NCBI RefSeq assembly: GCF_001571265.1
Contig: NZ_BCTL01000003.1
Location: 1-64,000 of the forward strand
DNA: 64,000 bases
Source: Cedecea neteri NBRC 105707 = ATCC 33855
Lineage (GTDB): Bacteria; Pseudomonadota; Gammaproteobacteria; Enterobacterales; Enterobacteriaceae
Direction of reading: 5' to 3'
In this document: positions 37,255 to 47,591 of the stretch, one piece after another
Layout of the letters: every line of letters starts with the position of its first letter
How positions within the stretch are numbered: the first letter of the stretch is position 1
Notes under the pieces: model-generated
What the model was told of the DNA's origin: nothing
What the model saw: the letters and a program-made list of their open reading frames with translations, nothing else
Databases searched by the model: none
Position numbers and translations under genes: made by a program

Positions 37255-38469
37255 TTACCCCTGGCCACCAGGCTCGAACATCGTCGGTTCCACCGGTTTG
37301 AGGCTGAACTGCCACCACAGGGCGGCAAGGGTAATACAGCCGATAATCCCGAGCATCGCCCAGGGCAGCTCCGGCTGCTGCAGCGCTTTCCCCGCGTCAA
37401 ACAGCCAGCCGCCGCCGGTATAGCCCAGCGCGCCGCCCAGCGACAGCCCTAAACGGCTAAACCCCATGTAGCTGCCGCGAGCGCGGGCATCCGCCAGCGA
37501 GGCGCTCAGCGTTTCCCGGGCGGGCTCGGCGATGATTGAGCCGATGTAGAAGGTACAAATCAGGGCGAAAAGCTGCTGTAAGTTGGACGTAAGCCCAATA
37601 GGCATCAGGCTTACCGTCATCAGCACCAGGCCTGCCATTAAGCGTTGCTCCAGGCGGAAGCGCCTTTCACTCCAGCGAGCGATAGGGTAGAGCAGCGTCA
37701 GCGAAAGCGCGGCTTCAATGGCGTACATCCATTTCACCGCCGACGCGGTACCGGCAATGTCGTTGACCATCAGCGGCAGCATCAGCATGACCTGCACCGC
37801 CAGCATGTAATAACCGGTGAGCGTAAGGACGTAGGTAATAAAGCGTTTATCCCGGAACACGCGGCCCATGCCTTCGCGCATTGGGGTACGAATAGTTGAA
37901 AGCTTATAGGCCGGCAGCAGCCAGGCGTTAAGCGCCGCGCACAGGACAAACATTACGGCACCGACGGCGCACACCAGACGAAAATCATACTGCAACAGCC
38001 AGCTACCCAGCAGAGCGCCGATCACCGCGCCCGCGCTGTCCTGCATCATCAGGATTGAGAAGAAGCGGCCCCGGTGTTGAGGGCGAACCAGTTTGACGAC
38101 CAGCGCCGAACGGGGCGGGTCGAACAGCGTCCCGCCAATGGCGGAGAGCAGACAGGAAAGCCACAGCATCCAGGGTTCAGTGGCGATGCCCATGGTGGCA
38201 AAACCCGCGGCGCGCAGCAGCATACCGGTGACAATCATCGGCTTGGCACCCAGTCTGTCGGCAATTGCGCCGCCGAAGACGCCCAGCCCCTGCTGGATAA
38301 ACTGGCGTAGGCCCAGGGCAATCCCGACCATCAAAGCGGCCCAGCCTAACTGGTCAACGAAGCGGATGGAAATCAAAGGGAAGACAACGAAAAAGCCCAA
38401 TACCACTAACATGTTATCAAGCAGCAGGAAATATTTACCCAGGCTCCTTGCCTGCGCCACCCGCGACAT
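37255..38469 (-). CDS. mdtH: MFS multidrug transporter MdtH
   Basis: Inner-membrane major facilitator protein linked to quinolone tolerance when overproduced in E. coli. The 404-residue product has 12 predicted helices, the loop motif [18 protein letters not shown] and [28 protein letters not shown] precedes the ATG. It is divergent from rimJ with a 229-base spacer and is the last gene before the grxB-less gap. Confidence 0.94.
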   Translation of the reverse strand: MSRVAQARSLGKYFLLLDNMLVVLGFFVVFPLISIRFVDQLGWAALMVGIALGLRQFIQQGLGVFGGAIADRLGAKPMIVTGMLLRAAGFATMGIATEPWMLWLSCLLSAIGGTLFDPPRSALVVKLVRPQHRGRFFSILMMQDSAGAVIGALLGSWLLQYDFRLVCAVGAVMFVLCAALNAWLLPAYKLSTIRTPMREGMGRVFRDKRFITYVLTLTGYYMLAVQVMLMLPLMVNDIAGTASAVKWMYAIEAALSLTLLYPIARWSERRFRLEQRLMAGLVLMTVSLMPIGLTSNLQQLFALICTFYIGSIIAEPARETLSASLADARARGSYMGFSRLGLSLGGALGYTGGGWLFDAGKALQQPELPWAMLGIIGCITLAALWWQFSLKPVEPTMFEPGGQG

Positions 38470-38698
38470 CTCCCCTCCAGGGAACTTAATTAAACGCGAT
38501 AAGCACTTATTCTCGCTTGCCCTCCGGGCTTTTAATACCTGATGCAGGACAATATTTTTTTATCGTGCAACGAGTTTGATTCAAGGCTTTCATCGAAAAA
38601 AGTGATGTTGCGTCATGTTGTTGTTTTCACACGACGGCCAGGCACAGGTATAGTAACAAGATGTGCCCCGTCAACCGGGATGAAGGAGTGGAATAAAC

Positions 38699-39289
38699 AT
38701 GTTTGGCTACCGCAGTAACGCACCAAAAGTTCGCCTGGTGACTGACCGACTGGTGGTGCGTCTGGTCCATGAGCGAGATGCCTGGCGTATGGCAGATTAC
38801 TACACCGAAAATCGCCAATTTCTGAAACCCTGGGAACCCATTCGGGATGAAAGCTACTGCTATCCTTCGGGCTGGCAGGCAAGGCTGGGCATGATCGGAG
38901 AAATGCACAAACAGGGCAGCGCGTACTACTTTGCGCTGCTCGACCCGGAAGAAAAAGAGGTCATTGGCGTGGCTAACTTTTCCAACGTCGTGCGCGGCTC
39001 GTTCCACGCCTGCTACCTCGGTTACTCCATCGCCGAAAAATGGCAGGGGCAGGGGTTAATGCATGAGGCGCTGACCAGCGCTATTCGCTACATGCAACGT
39101 AGCCAGAACGTGCACCGCATTATGGCCAACTATATGCCGCATAATCAGCGCAGCGGCGATCTTCTGGCGCGTCTGGGCTTCGAAAAAGAGGGCTACGCAA
39201 AGGATTATTTGCTGATTGACGGCGTATGGCGGGATCACGTTCTCACCGCGCTGGTTAATCAAGACTGGACCCCAGGTCGTGGAGTTTAA
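38699..39289 (+). CDS. rimJ: Ribosomal protein S5 alanine N-acetyltransferase RimJ
   Basis: GNAT-fold enzyme that acetylates the N-terminal alanine of ribosomal protein S5. The 196-residue product has the acetyl-CoA-binding stretch [18 protein letters not shown] and the [20 protein letters not shown] motif. AAGGAG stands 10 bases before the ATG. It heads a tight same-strand run with yceH (3 bases on) and yceM (2 bases on), an operon as in E. coli. Confidence 0.95.
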   Translation: MFGYRSNAPKVRLVTDRLVVRLVHERDAWRMADYYTENRQFLKPWEPIRDESYCYPSGWQARLGMIGEMHKQGSAYYFALLDPEEKEVIGVANFSNVVRGSFHACYLGYSIAEKWQGQGLMHEALTSAIRYMQRSQNVHRIMANYMPHNQRSGDLLARLGFEKEGYAKDYLLIDGVWRDHVLTALVNQDWTPGRGV

Positions 39290-39292
39290 AAG

Positions 39293-39940
39293 ATGAAATA
39301 TCAGTTAACGGCGATTGAAGCCCGCATCATCGGCAGCCTGCTGGAAAAACAGCTCACTACGCCAGAGCAATATCCAATGTCCGTCAACGGCGTGGTCACC
39401 GCCTGTAATCAGAAAACAAACCGTGAACCGGTGATGGATCTGAAAGAGCACGACGTCCAGGACACGCTGGACGGGCTGGTCAAAAACCATTATTTGCGAA
39501 CCGTCAGCGGGTTTGGCAACCGCGTGACGAAATACGAGCAGCGTTTTTGCAACTCAGAGTTTGGTAATTTAAAGCTGACGCCAGCAGAAGTGGCGGTGGT
39601 CACGACTTTGCTGCTGCGCGGAGCGCAAACGCCGGGTGAGCTTCGCAGCCGTGCCGGAAGAATGTTCGAGTTCACCGATATGGCGCAGGTAGAAGCCACG
39701 CTGGAAGGGCTGGCGGGCCGTGAAGACGGGCCATTTGTTGTGCGCCTGCCGCGAGAGCCCGGCAAACGCGAAAGCCGCTATATGCATCTTTTTAGCGGTG
39801 AGGTTGAAGCTCATGCGGTTGCCGGGCAAAGCGTCAGCCCGGTTTCGGACGATCTCAGCGCGCGAGTGGACTCGCTGGAAGCTGAAGTCGCCGAACTTAA
39901 ACAGCGTCTGGATTCATTGCTGGCACACCTGGGGGATTAA
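39293..39940 (+). CDS. yceH: DUF480-family protein YceH
   Basis: Conserved cytosolic protein of unknown function with a winged-helix-like N-terminal fold predicted for its family. The 215-residue product reads [33 protein letters not shown] and [18 protein letters not shown], and ends in a coiled-coil stretch ([16 protein letters not shown]). It is sandwiched between rimJ and yceM in one transcription unit; no role follows from that context. Confidence 0.92.
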   Translation: MKYQLTAIEARIIGSLLEKQLTTPEQYPMSVNGVVTACNQKTNREPVMDLKEHDVQDTLDGLVKNHYLRTVSGFGNRVTKYEQRFCNSEFGNLKLTPAEVAVVTTLLLRGAQTPGELRSRAGRMFEFTDMAQVEATLEGLAGREDGPFVVRLPREPGKRESRYMHLFSGEVEAHAVAGQSVSPVSDDLSARVDSLEAEVAELKQRLDSLLAHLGD

Positions 39941-39942
39941 GG

Positions 39943-40866
39943 ATGACGAAATTACGTATTGGTGTGGTTGGGCTGGGGGGGATCGCGCAGAAAGCCTGGC
40001 TGCCGGTTCTTGGCGCATCCAACGACTGGTCGCTGGTGGGCGCATTTTCGCCGACCAAAGCGAAAGCATTACCAGTGTGCGAAACCTGGCGCATGCCGTA
40101 TATCGAGTCACTCAGCGATCTGGCGGCGCAGTGCGACGCTGTTTTTGTGCATAGCGCTACCAGCTCCCACTACGCGGTAGTGAATGAGTTGCTCAACGCC
40201 GGCGTCAGCGTCTGCGTGGATAAGCCTCTGGCGGAAAACCTCGCCGATGCTGAAAAGCTGGTGGAACTTGCCGAGCGCAAAAAGCGTACCCTGATGGTGG
40301 GCTTTAATCGCCGTTTTGCCCCACGCTACCAGCAGTTAAAAGCAAAGCTCTCTGCCGGGGCGTCTTTGCGCATGGATAAACACCGCAGCGACAGCGTCGG
40401 CCCGGGCGATCTGCGCTTCACGCTGCTTGATGACTATCTTCACGTGGTGGATACCGCGCTCTGGCTTGGGGGCGGTGCTGCTCAGTTGCAAAGCGGGACG
40501 TTGCAAACCAACGAGTCGGGACAAATGCTGTACGCCGAACACCATTTCAGCCAGGGCAACCTGAGCGTGACCACCAGCATGCATCGCCGTGCCGGAAGCC
40601 AGCGTGAGTGGGTTCAGGCGGTGACGGACGGCGGGCTGTATGAGGTGACAGACATGCGTCAGTGGCGTGAAGAATGCGGCGCTGGCGTGGTGGAACAGCC
40701 GATTCCTAGTTGGCAAACTACGCTGGAACAGCGCGGCTTTGCGGGGTGTGCGCGTCACTTTATCGACTGCGTGGCGAATCAGACGGTTCCGGAAACCTCC
40801 GGCGAGCAGGCTCTGCTGGCGCAGCGCGTCGTGGAGAAGCTCTGGCGCGAGGCAATTAGCGAATAA
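39943..40866 (+). CDS. yceM: Gfo/Idh/MocA-family oxidoreductase YceM (MviM)
   Basis: Probable NAD(P)-dependent dehydrogenase of unknown substrate. The 307-residue product has the Rossmann motif GVVGLGGIAQKAWLPVL, the conserved CVDKPLAENLADAEKL and GFNRRFAPRY, and a C-terminal substrate domain with LLDDYLHVVDTALWLGG. It begins 2 bases after yceH and lies upstream of murJ, separated from it by a perfect 29-base palindrome. Confidence 0.92.
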   Translation: MTKLRIGVVGLGGIAQKAWLPVLGASNDWSLVGAFSPTKAKALPVCETWRMPYIESLSDLAAQCDAVFVHSATSSHYAVVNELLNAGVSVCVDKPLAENLADAEKLVELAERKKRTLMVGFNRRFAPRYQQLKAKLSAGASLRMDKHRSDSVGPGDLRFTLLDDYLHVVDTALWLGGGAAQLQSGTLQTNESGQMLYAEHHFSQGNLSVTTSMHRRAGSQREWVQAVTDGGLYEVTDMRQWREECGAGVVEQPIPSWQTTLEQRGFAGCARHFIDCVANQTVPETSGEQALLAQRVVEKLWREAISE

Positions 40867-40930
40867 GCTGTAACATATCACGGTAGCAATTCGGCCCCGT
40901 ATCGGTAGACTATGCCGACTTGTCATCATC

Positions 40931-40959
40931 CATTAACGCCTGCGCCGCAGGCGTTAATG
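40931..40959. terminator. Palindrome between yceM and murJ, likely attenuator
   Basis: CATTAACGCCTGCG-C-CGCAGGCGTTAATG has two perfect 14-base arms. It lies 65 bases past yceM and 21 before murJ, with only GTTTGT after it, so it is a partial terminator or a stable mRNA element and not a full stop signal. Confidence 0.6.
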
Positions 40960-40979
40960 TTTGTGGAATAACAGAATAA

Positions 40980-42515
40980 ATGAACCTATTAAAATCGCTG
41001 GCGGCCGTCAGCTCGATGACCATGTTTTCACGCGTGCTTGGCTTTGCGCGAGACGCTATTGTGGCGAGGGTATTTGGGGCAGGAATGGCGACGGACGCCT
41101 TCTTCGTGGCATTTAAGCTGCCGAACCTGCTGCGGCGTATCTTTGCCGAGGGCGCTTTCTCCCAGGCGTTTGTGCCGATTCTTGCCGAATACAAGAGTAA
41201 ACAGGGTGAAGACGCTACCCGCGTTTTTGTCTCCTACGTCTCAGGGCTGCTGACCCTTGCGCTGGCGCTGGTCACCGTACTCGGCATGCTTGCCGCGCCG
41301 TGGGTTATTTTGGTTACCGCCCCGGGCTTTGCCGACACGGCGGATAAATTCGCGCTGACCTCAAGCCTGCTGCGCATTACCTTCCCGTACATTTTATTGA
41401 TTTCACTGGCGTCGCTGGTGGGGGCGATTCTCAATACCTGGAACCGCTTCTCTGTGCCAGCGTTCGCCCCGACGTTCCTTAACCTCAGCATGATTGGCTT
41501 TGCGTTGTTTGCTGCCCCGCACTTTAACCCGCCGATTCTGGCGCTGGCCTGGGCGGTAACGGTAGGGGGGGTATTACAGCTGGCCTATCAGCTGCCGCAT
41601 CTGAAGAAGATTGGCATGCTGGTGCTGCCGCGTATCAGCTTTAAAGACGCCGGCGCTATGCGGGTTATCAAGCAGATGGGCCCGGCGATCCTCGGCGTTT
41701 CCGTCAGCCAGATTTCACTGATCATCAACACCATCTTTGCTTCGTTCCTGGTGTCCGGTTCGGTTTCATGGATGTATTATGCTGACCGCCTGATGGAGTT
41801 CCCATCCGGTGTTTTAGGCGTGGCGTTAGGCACAATTTTGCTGCCGTCGCTGGCGAAGAGCTTTGCCACCGGCAACCACGATGAGTATTCTCGCCTGATG
41901 GACTGGGGGCTGCGTCTTTGCTTCCTGCTAGCGCTGCCGAGCGCCGTGGCGCTGGGTATCCTGGCCAAACCGCTGACCGTGTCTTTGTTCCAGTACGGCA
42001 AATTCTCTGCTTTTGATGCCCTGATGACCCAGCGCGCGCTGGTCGCGTACTCGGTTGGCTTGATGGGGCTTATCGTGGTGAAAGTGCTGGCGCCGGGCTT
42101 CTATTCCCGGCAGGACATTAAAACGCCGGTGAAGATAGCCATCGTGACGCTGATTTTGACCCAGCTGATGAACCTGGTGTTTATCGGCCCGCTGAAACAT
42201 GCCGGGCTTTCGCTGTCGATTGGTCTGGGGGCCTGTATTAACGCCTCGCTGCTTTACTGGCAGTTGCGTAAACAGGATATCTTCAAGCCGCAGGCGGGCT
42301 GGACGCCGTTCCTGCTGCGCCTGGTAGCAGCGGTGGTGGTGATGTCGGCGGTACTGGTTGGGCTGATGTACGTCATGCCTGCCTGGGATTTAGGCAATAT
42401 GCCTTATCGTCTGCTGCGGCTGATGGCGGTTGTGGTAGCCGGCGTTGTCGCTTATTTTGCGACGCTGTTGCTGTTGGGCTTCAGGCTGAAAGATTTCGCC
42501 CGCCGCACGCTTTGA
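40980..42515 (+). CDS. murJ: Lipid II flippase MurJ (MviN)
   Basis: Essential inner-membrane protein of the MOP superfamily that flips lipid II to the periplasmic face for peptidoglycan synthesis. The 511-residue product has 14 predicted helices and conserved charged residues in [35 protein letters not shown] and [14 protein letters not shown]. coli MurJ is also 511 residues. In E. coli flgN follows directly on the other strand; here a cold-shock-domain gene is added between. Confidence 0.96.
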   Translation: MNLLKSLAAVSSMTMFSRVLGFARDAIVARVFGAGMATDAFFVAFKLPNLLRRIFAEGAFSQAFVPILAEYKSKQGEDATRVFVSYVSGLLTLALALVTVLGMLAAPWVILVTAPGFADTADKFALTSSLLRITFPYILLISLASLVGAILNTWNRFSVPAFAPTFLNLSMIGFALFAAPHFNPPILALAWAVTVGGVLQLAYQLPHLKKIGMLVLPRISFKDAGAMRVIKQMGPAILGVSVSQISLIINTIFASFLVSGSVSWMYYADRLMEFPSGVLGVALGTILLPSLAKSFATGNHDEYSRLMDWGLRLCFLLALPSAVALGILAKPLTVSLFQYGKFSAFDALMTQRALVAYSVGLMGLIVVKVLAPGFYSRQDIKTPVKIAIVTLILTQLMNLVFIGPLKHAGLSLSIGLGACINASLLYWQLRKQDIFKPQAGWTPFLLRLVAAVVVMSAVLVGLMYVMPAWDLGNMPYRLLRLMAVVVAGVVAYFATLLLLGFRLKDFARRTL

Positions 42516-42592
42516 TTTTTTCTGGGTGGATGACGGTTTCGTCACGCCACCCTATTCTTTATATGTTGAAAGGTTAATTAGGTGACAGAGCG

Positions 42593-43075
42593 ATGAGAGG
42601 AATAATCACAACCTGGTTCGAAGACAAGGGCTTCGGATTTATTAAAGATGAAAACGGCGAAAACCGTTATTTCCATGTGATTAAAGTCGCCAACCCGGAG
42701 CTTATCAAAAAGGACGCGTCGGTGACCTTCGAGCCGGGGACCAATAATAAAGGGCTGTCGGCGTTTGCCGTGAAAGTGGAGCCCGAGAGCAAGCATCTGT
42801 TTATTGCGGGCGAGCGGCTTAAAATCACCTCGATCAAATCTTTCGTGGTGTACAGCGAAGAAGAACCTGCGGACGGGAAGATTGATAAAGAAAATGCGGT
42901 GCTGTCGGTTGGCCTGCTGATGAACAGCATTCGCCCAAAGGCAGAGAAAAAAGAAGGGGAAATGCGTACGGTGAAAAAACTGGCCGTGACCACTTTCCAG
43001 GGCGAAACGCATCTCTTCTCAGAGGATGAGATTGATATTGAGGCTACGGTAAAAGTCTTGAAATCGCTGAAATAA
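42593..43075 (+). CDS. Cold-shock-domain protein with unknown C-terminal part
   Basis: Predicted nucleic-acid-binding protein. The N-terminal 65 residues form a cold-shock domain: MRGIITTWFEDKGFGFIKDE contains RNP1 (KGFGFI at 12-17) and RYFHVI is in the RNP2 position. The remaining 95 residues (for example ERLKITSIKSFVVYSEEEP and KLAVTTFQGETHLFSEDE) match no domain I know. Total 160 residues, more than twice a Csp protein. ATG 42593 has only a modest site (AGGTGACAG). Own terminator follows. Its place between murJ and flgN is not seen in E. coli. Confidence 0.82.
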   Translation: MRGIITTWFEDKGFGFIKDENGENRYFHVIKVANPELIKKDASVTFEPGTNNKGLSAFAVKVEPESKHLFIAGERLKITSIKSFVVYSEEEPADGKIDKENAVLSVGLLMNSIRPKAEKKEGEMRTVKKLAVTTFQGETHLFSEDEIDIEATVKVLKSLK

Positions 43076-43080
43076 ACAAG

Positions 43081-43114
43081 CTGCTGGTCAAGGAGAGTGT
43101 TGACCAGCAGTTTT
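43081..43114 (+). terminator. Terminator after the cold-shock-domain gene
   Basis: CTGCTGGTCAA and TTGACCAGCAG form an 11-bp stem with an 8-base loop, followed by TTTT. It also blocks read-through into flgN, which comes from the other strand. Confidence 0.88.
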
Positions 43115-43129
43115 CATCTGGTGGGAAAA

Positions 43130-43555
43130 TCAGATAGTGATTTTTTTACCGCCGCGGTTGCCCTGCGACGTTGCCTGCCCGTCGGCGCCATAGAAATCCG
43201 GTGCCTGATGCGGTTTTAACACGGCAATAGCCTGCTCATTGCGCGCCATCTGGTCTTCCAGTAACCAACCGTTGTGCTGGTTAATGTCCCGCAAATGCAG
43301 GGTTTTTTGCGTAATCGTCTGCCAGCGCTGGCTGACATCCAGGCTGGTTACCGCCCCGGCATTTTGCTCTGCGCGACGCTGCTGCTCCAGGTAATCCAGC
43401 GTAGCCAGCAGCGAGCTTTTATCTTCAGTTATACGTTGCAGCGCGTTGCTATTTATCTGGCCTGCGGAAAGCTGCAGCTGTTCAGCATCCATCACTTCTT
43501 TCAGTGAATTCAACACTGCGGTCATTTGGTCCAGCACTTCTAACAGACGACTCAC
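43130..43555 (-). CDS. flgN: Flagellar export chaperone FlgN
   Basis: Cytosolic chaperone for the hook-filament junction proteins FlgK and FlgL. The 141-residue product is largely helical (LLEVLDQMTAVLNSLKEVMD, SSLLATLDYLEQQRRAEQ) with a flexible C-terminal tail, as in Salmonella and E. coli. It starts 2 bases after flgM and is carried by the FliA promoter in front of flgM. Confidence 0.94.
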   Translation of the reverse strand: MSRLLEVLDQMTAVLNSLKEVMDAEQLQLSAGQINSNALQRITEDKSSLLATLDYLEQQRRAEQNAGAVTSLDVSQRWQTITQKTLHLRDINQHNGWLLEDQMARNEQAIAVLKPHQAPDFYGADGQATSQGNRGGKKITI

Positions 43556-43557
43556 CG

Positions 43558-43851
43558 TTATTTACTCGACAAATAGCTTTGGGCTTCCTGGATCAGCGCA
43601 TCGGCGATTTTGCCGGTATCCATCTTCAGGTCGCCGTTACGAATAGCCGTCTTCAGCGCTTCAACGCGTTCCATGTTGATATCGCCGGTGCCAGGCTGCA
43701 TCAGTTTGGCCTGCGCATCGCTCAACTTTACGCTGGTGCTGTTGGCGGTTGCAGATTTTTCAAGACGGCTTTTCAGCGTCTGTGGATCGCTGGTTTCACG
43801 CGGTTGTACGGTGCTTACCGGTTTCAGTGGCGACGTGCGATCAATGCTCAT
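43558..43851 (-). CDS. flgM: Anti-sigma-28 factor FlgM
   Basis: Holds sigma-28 (FliA) inactive until the hook is finished, then leaves through the flagellar export channel. The 97-residue product has the disordered N-terminus [20 protein letters not shown] and C-terminal FliA-binding helices ([34 protein letters not shown]). GAGGAGAG precedes the ATG. A class III promoter lies 63 bases upstream. Confidence 0.96.
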   Translation of the reverse strand: MSIDRTSPLKPVSTVQPRETSDPQTLKSRLEKSATANSTSVKLSDAQAKLMQPGTGDINMERVEALKTAIRNGDLKMDTGKIADALIQEAQSYLSSK

Positions 43852-43913
43852 TGTTCTCTCCTCATCGAGGGGCTCGCGGCGTAAGAGCCAGTCAGTATCA
43901 TTTGTTGATAGTA

Positions 43914-43940
43914 CTATCGGCAGTCGCCGCGGAATCTTTA
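43914..43940 (-). promoter_or_regulatory. Sigma-28 (FliA) promoter of flgMN
   Basis: Minus strand: TAAAGATT, 11 bases, GCCGATAG. This is one or a few bases off the FliA consensus TAAAGTTT-N11-GCCGATAA. It lies 63 bases before the flgM start. Confidence 0.9.
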
Positions 43941-43946
43941 AAAAGA

Positions 43947-44606
43947 TTATAGATTAATCAGAATATTCCCATCAGCATCCACCGTCCCGCTCACCACCTG
44001 CCCTGAAGACATGCGAACGCGGGCATTTTGCGCGACGGCGGCGTTATTCAGCGCCTTGCCTTCACCGTTGACGCTAAAGCCTTCGCCGGAGGCAATCACC
44101 TGAACCTGCTGGCCGGCTTTCACCCGCCAGGCCTGGCGCACCATCGTCTGAATGACCGGCTGCCCGGGCGCAATATCCCGGAGCGAAACCGCGTCCGTCG
44201 CCTGGCCGAGATCCAGCATAGTGCGTGGCGGCAGTTGGTCAAGGCGTCCCTGTGTTAACTGCACGCTATTGGCATCGATTCTTGCCCCGCGGGCAATGGG
44301 GCGACTGGCAACCACATACTGACCCGTGGCCATCACCTGAACCTGGATAAAACGTTTGTCGCTGCCGCAGCGAGCCATGACGCTGACGTTGCCCCACAGT
44401 TTGGCATTTCCGGGCGTTGAGAATTCTGGCTGAGGGCAGGCGGGAAGCTGAGCATCCGGCGTTTTCACCTTGACGCTAACGTCATTGCTGATCCCGGCCA
44501 GCCGCTGTTGGAAATACTCAGTCAGCGGCCCATCAAGTGCGCTCGCCAGGGCCAACTGACTGACCAGTAAACTGGCTATGCCGCTCAAGATTTTCAGGCT
44601 TCTCAT
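43947..44606 (-). CDS. flgA: Flagellar P-ring assembly chaperone FlgA
   Basis: Periplasmic chaperone needed for FlgI to assemble into the P ring. The 219-residue precursor has a signal peptide ending QLALAS and a C-terminal SAF domain ([33 protein letters not shown]) typical of the family, ending [14 protein letters not shown]. It is divergent from flgB, with a shared FlhDC-controlled region between. Confidence 0.95.
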   Translation of the reverse strand: MRSLKILSGIASLLVSQLALASALDGPLTEYFQQRLAGISNDVSVKVKTPDAQLPACPQPEFSTPGNAKLWGNVSVMARCGSDKRFIQVQVMATGQYVVASRPIARGARIDANSVQLTQGRLDQLPPRTMLDLGQATDAVSLRDIAPGQPVIQTMVRQAWRVKAGQQVQVIASGEGFSVNGEGKALNNAAVAQNARVRMSSGQVVSGTVDADGNILINL

Positions 44607-44659
44607 CGCGCTTCTCCGTATTCAGATTGCGGTGATTTTAACCGCGAGCCGTTTTGATC

Positions 44660-44701
44660 AAGGCGATAAATAGCGACGTATTTTGCGTTTATTCCACCCA
44701 T
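44660..44701. promoter_or_regulatory. FlhD4C2 operator between flgA and flgB
   Basis: AAGGCGATAAATAGCG (44660-44675), 10 bases, then CGTTTATTCCACCCAT (44686-44701), which is the inverse of ATGGGTGGAATAAACG. Two 16-base halves facing each other with a 10-base gap is the FlhDC binding pattern. Sits midway between two class II operons. Confidence 0.8.
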
Positions 44702-44765
44702 CGCGTACGCGTAAGGCGCTTTAAGCTTTCGGACGATTCCTAATTCTATGGACTATGGAGGAAGC

Positions 44766-45176
44766 ATGCTCGATAAACTGGACGCCGCACTGCGATTTCA
44801 GCAAGAAGCGCTTAATTTGCGTGCCCAGCGCCAAGAGATTCTGGCCGCGAATATCGCCAATGCCGACACGCCGGGCTTTCAGGCGCGCGATATCGACTTT
44901 GCCAGTGAAATGAAAAAAGTGATGGAGCGCGGACGCGTTGAAGGAGGCGGCATGTCTCTGGCGCTCACTTCGGCACGCCATATCCCGGCACAAACCCACT
45001 CCACTCCGTCGCTCGATCTCCTCTACCGCGTACCTGACCAGCCCGCCATGGACGGTAACACCGTCGATATGGACCGTGAACGTACGCAGTTTGCCGATAA
45101 CAGCCTGAATTACCAAACAAACCTTACGGTGCTTGGCGGGCAAATCAAAAGCATGATGTCGGTGCTACAGGGATAA
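44766..45176 (+). CDS. flgB: Flagellar proximal rod protein FlgB
   Basis: Rod subunit at the base of the flagellar axle. The 136-residue product has the N-terminal axial motif [21 protein letters not shown] and the C-terminal [24 protein letters not shown] 44766 has GGAGGAAGC before it; an in-frame ATG 18 bases upstream lacks one. First gene of flgBCDEFGHIJ. Confidence 0.96.
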   Translation: MLDKLDAALRFQQEALNLRAQRQEILAANIANADTPGFQARDIDFASEMKKVMERGRVEGGGMSLALTSARHIPAQTHSTPSLDLLYRVPDQPAMDGNTVDMDRERTQFADNSLNYQTNLTVLGGQIKSMMSVLQG

Positions 45177-45179
45177 TCG

Positions 45180-45584
45180 ATGGCCTTACTCAATATTTTC
45201 GACATCGCCGGTTCGGCTATGACGGCCCAGTCCAAGCGCATGAACGTGGCGGCAAGTAACCTTGCTAACGCCGACAGCGTCACCGGACCTGACGGCCAGC
45301 CTTACCGCGCAAAACAGGTCGTTTTCCAGGTGGATGCTGCACCTGGCGCGGCGACCGGTGGCGTTAAAGTGACCAATGTGATTGAGAGCGACGCGCCGGA
45401 CAAGCTGGTGTTCCAGCCGGGTAACCCGCTCGCGGATGCACGCGGCTATGTGCGTATGCCTAACGTTGATGTGGTCGGGGAGATGGTCAACAGCATGTCC
45501 GCCTCCCGCAGTTATCAGGCCAACGTCGAAGTGCTCAACACCGTGAAGGGCATGATGATGAAAACGCTCACTCTCGGTCAGTAA
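45180..45584 (+). CDS. flgC: Flagellar proximal rod protein FlgC
   Basis: Rod subunit. The 134-residue product has the axial N-terminal motif [20 protein letters not shown] and the C-terminal [20 protein letters not shown], the paired helices that pack in the rod. It starts 3 bases after flgB. Confidence 0.96.
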   Translation: MALLNIFDIAGSAMTAQSKRMNVAASNLANADSVTGPDGQPYRAKQVVFQVDAAPGAATGGVKVTNVIESDAPDKLVFQPGNPLADARGYVRMPNVDVVGEMVNSMSASRSYQANVEVLNTVKGMMMKTLTLGQ

Positions 45585-45595
45585 CAGGAGCCTAT

Positions 45596-46294
45596 ATGTC
45601 CATTGCAGTCAAAATGAACGATCCGACTAACAATGTTGATCCTACGGCTGGCGCATCCAAAAACAGCCTGACGGGCAATAGCGCTGCCGACCTGCAGGGG
45701 AGCTTTTTGACCCTGCTGGTTGCGCAGTTAAAAAACCAGGATCCGACCAACCCTATGCAGAACAACGAACTGACTACGCAGCTGGCGCAGATCAGTACCG
45801 TTAGCGGTATCGAAAAACTCAATACCACGCTGGGATCGGTTTCCGGTCAGATCAATCAGAACCAGTCTCTGCAGGCCAGCGCCCTGATTGGCCATGGCGT
45901 GATGATCCCGGGCAACAAAATTCTGGCGGGGACCGATTCAAAAACCAACACCATCAGCACCACGCCGTTTGGCGTTGAGCTGCAGCAGGCGGCGGACAAA
46001 GTCACGGCCACTATCTCCGATAAAGACGGCAAAGTGGTTCGTACTATCGAGATCGGTGGGCTGAGTGCCGGGGTGCATACCTTTACCTGGGACGGCAGCG
46101 CCAACGACGGCACCAACGTGCCGGACGGCTCTTACACCGTGGCGATCAATGCCACGAACGGTGGGACACAGCTGGTGGCTCAGCCGCTGAACTTCGCCAT
46201 GGTGAGCGGTGTTATCAACGGCAAAGATGGCCTCAAACTGGATCTCGGGACCTACGGTTCTACGACCCTCGATGCAATCAGGCAAATTATTTAA
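45596..46294 (+). CDS. flgD: Flagellar hook assembly scaffold FlgD
   Basis: Cap-like scaffold on which hook subunits polymerise; discarded when the hook is complete. The 232-residue product has an N-terminal export and scaffold region (GSFLTLLVAQLKNQDPTNPM) and a C-terminal Ig-like domain (GLSAGVHTFTWDGSANDG). It is in operon between flgC and flgE. Confidence 0.95.
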   Translation: MSIAVKMNDPTNNVDPTAGASKNSLTGNSAADLQGSFLTLLVAQLKNQDPTNPMQNNELTTQLAQISTVSGIEKLNTTLGSVSGQINQNQSLQASALIGHGVMIPGNKILAGTDSKTNTISTTPFGVELQQAADKVTATISDKDGKVVRTIEIGGLSAGVHTFTWDGSANDGTNVPDGSYTVAINATNGGTQLVAQPLNFAMVSGVINGKDGLKLDLGTYGSTTLDAIRQII

Positions 46295-46320
46295 GCCTAT
46301 AACCTAAGCAGGAGTAAGAC

Positions 46321-47571
46321 ATGGCGTTTTCTCAAGCGGTCAGCGGCTTAAATGCTGCGGCCACCAACCTGGACGTGATTGGTAACAACATTGCCAACTC
46401 CGCCACCTACGGTTTTAAATCCGGCTCGGTCTCTTTTGCCGATATGTTTGCAGGCTCTAAAGTGGGCCTGGGCGTTAAAGTCGCGGGCGTGACCCAGAAC
46501 TTTGGCGACGGTACTACCACCAACACCGGCCGTGGCCTGGACGTGGCTATCAGCCAGAACGGCTTCTTCCGCCTGGTCGACAGCTCCGGTTCCGTGTTCT
46601 ACAGCCGTAACGGGCAGTTCAAGCTGGACGAAAACCGTAACCTGGTGAACATGCAGGGCCTGCAGCTGACTGGCTACCCGGCAACCGGTACGCCGCCAAC
46701 CATTCAGCAGGGCGCCAACCCGGTAGGTCTGTCCGTGCCAAACACGCTGATGGCGGCGAAAACCACCACTACCGCGTCCCAGCAGATCAACCTGAACTCC
46801 ACCGACAAATTGCCAACAGTGGCGACGTTCGATCCAACCAATGCCAACAGCTACAACAAGAAGGGCACGGTAACCGTTTACGACAGCCAGGGTAACGCCC
46901 ACGGCATGGACGTGTACTACGTGAAGACCGCAGACAATACCTGGCAGGTCTACACCAAAGACTCCTCCGTTGCGGGTTCCACGTTCAACTCACAAGGGTT
47001 TATGCGTTTCGACAATAACGGCAACCTGCAGGGGATTACTGCCAATGCCGCCGATCCGATTCCAAACCCGAATACGCTGCCAAACAGCATTAACGTGACG
47101 ACCGGCGTCACCAATGGCGCGACGGCTGCTACTTTCGCGCTGAGTTTCCAGAACTCCATGCAGCAGAACACCGGGTCTAACAACATCGTAGCGACCAACC
47201 AGAACGGCTATAAGCCGGGTGACCTGACGTCTTACCAGATTAACGACGATGGCACCGTGGTCGGGAACTACTCCAACGAGCAGACCCAGCTGCTGGGGCA
47301 AATCGTGCTGTCCAACTTCGCTAACCCTGAAGGTTTGCAGTCCCAGGGCGATAACGTCTGGACCGCGAGCAACTCTTCCGGCGTTGCGCTGCTGGGCCTC
47401 GCGGGCACGGGGAACTTCGGGACCCTGACCAGCGGAGCGCTGGAGTCTTCGAACGTGGATCTGAGTAAAGAACTGGTCAACATGATCGTCGCGCAGCGTA
47501 ACTATCAGTCGAACGCGCAGACCATCAAAACCCAGGACCAGATCCTCAACACCCTGGTTAACCTGCGCTAA
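46321..47571 (+). CDS. flgE: Flagellar hook protein FlgE
   Basis: Structural subunit of the flexible hook. The 416-residue product (E. coli about 402) has the N-terminal axial segment FSQAVSGLNAAATNLDVIGN, the SFADMFAGSKVGLGV motif and the C-terminal ELVNMIVAQRNYQSNAQTIK. The middle surface-exposed domains are the least conserved, as in other species. RBS CAGGAG precedes the ATG. Confidence 0.96.
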   Translation: MAFSQAVSGLNAAATNLDVIGNNIANSATYGFKSGSVSFADMFAGSKVGLGVKVAGVTQNFGDGTTTNTGRGLDVAISQNGFFRLVDSSGSVFYSRNGQFKLDENRNLVNMQGLQLTGYPATGTPPTIQQGANPVGLSVPNTLMAAKTTTTASQQINLNSTDKLPTVATFDPTNANSYNKKGTVTVYDSQGNAHGMDVYYVKTADNTWQVYTKDSSVAGSTFNSQGFMRFDNNGNLQGITANAADPIPNPNTLPNSINVTTGVTNGATAATFALSFQNSMQQNTGSNNIVATNQNGYKPGDLTSYQINDDGTVVGNYSNEQTQLLGQIVLSNFANPEGLQSQGDNVWTASNSSGVALLGLAGTGNFGTLTSGALESSNVDLSKELVNMIVAQRNYQSNAQTIKTQDQILNTLVNLR

Positions 47572-47591
47572 GCGCCTGAAGGGACGGCTTA

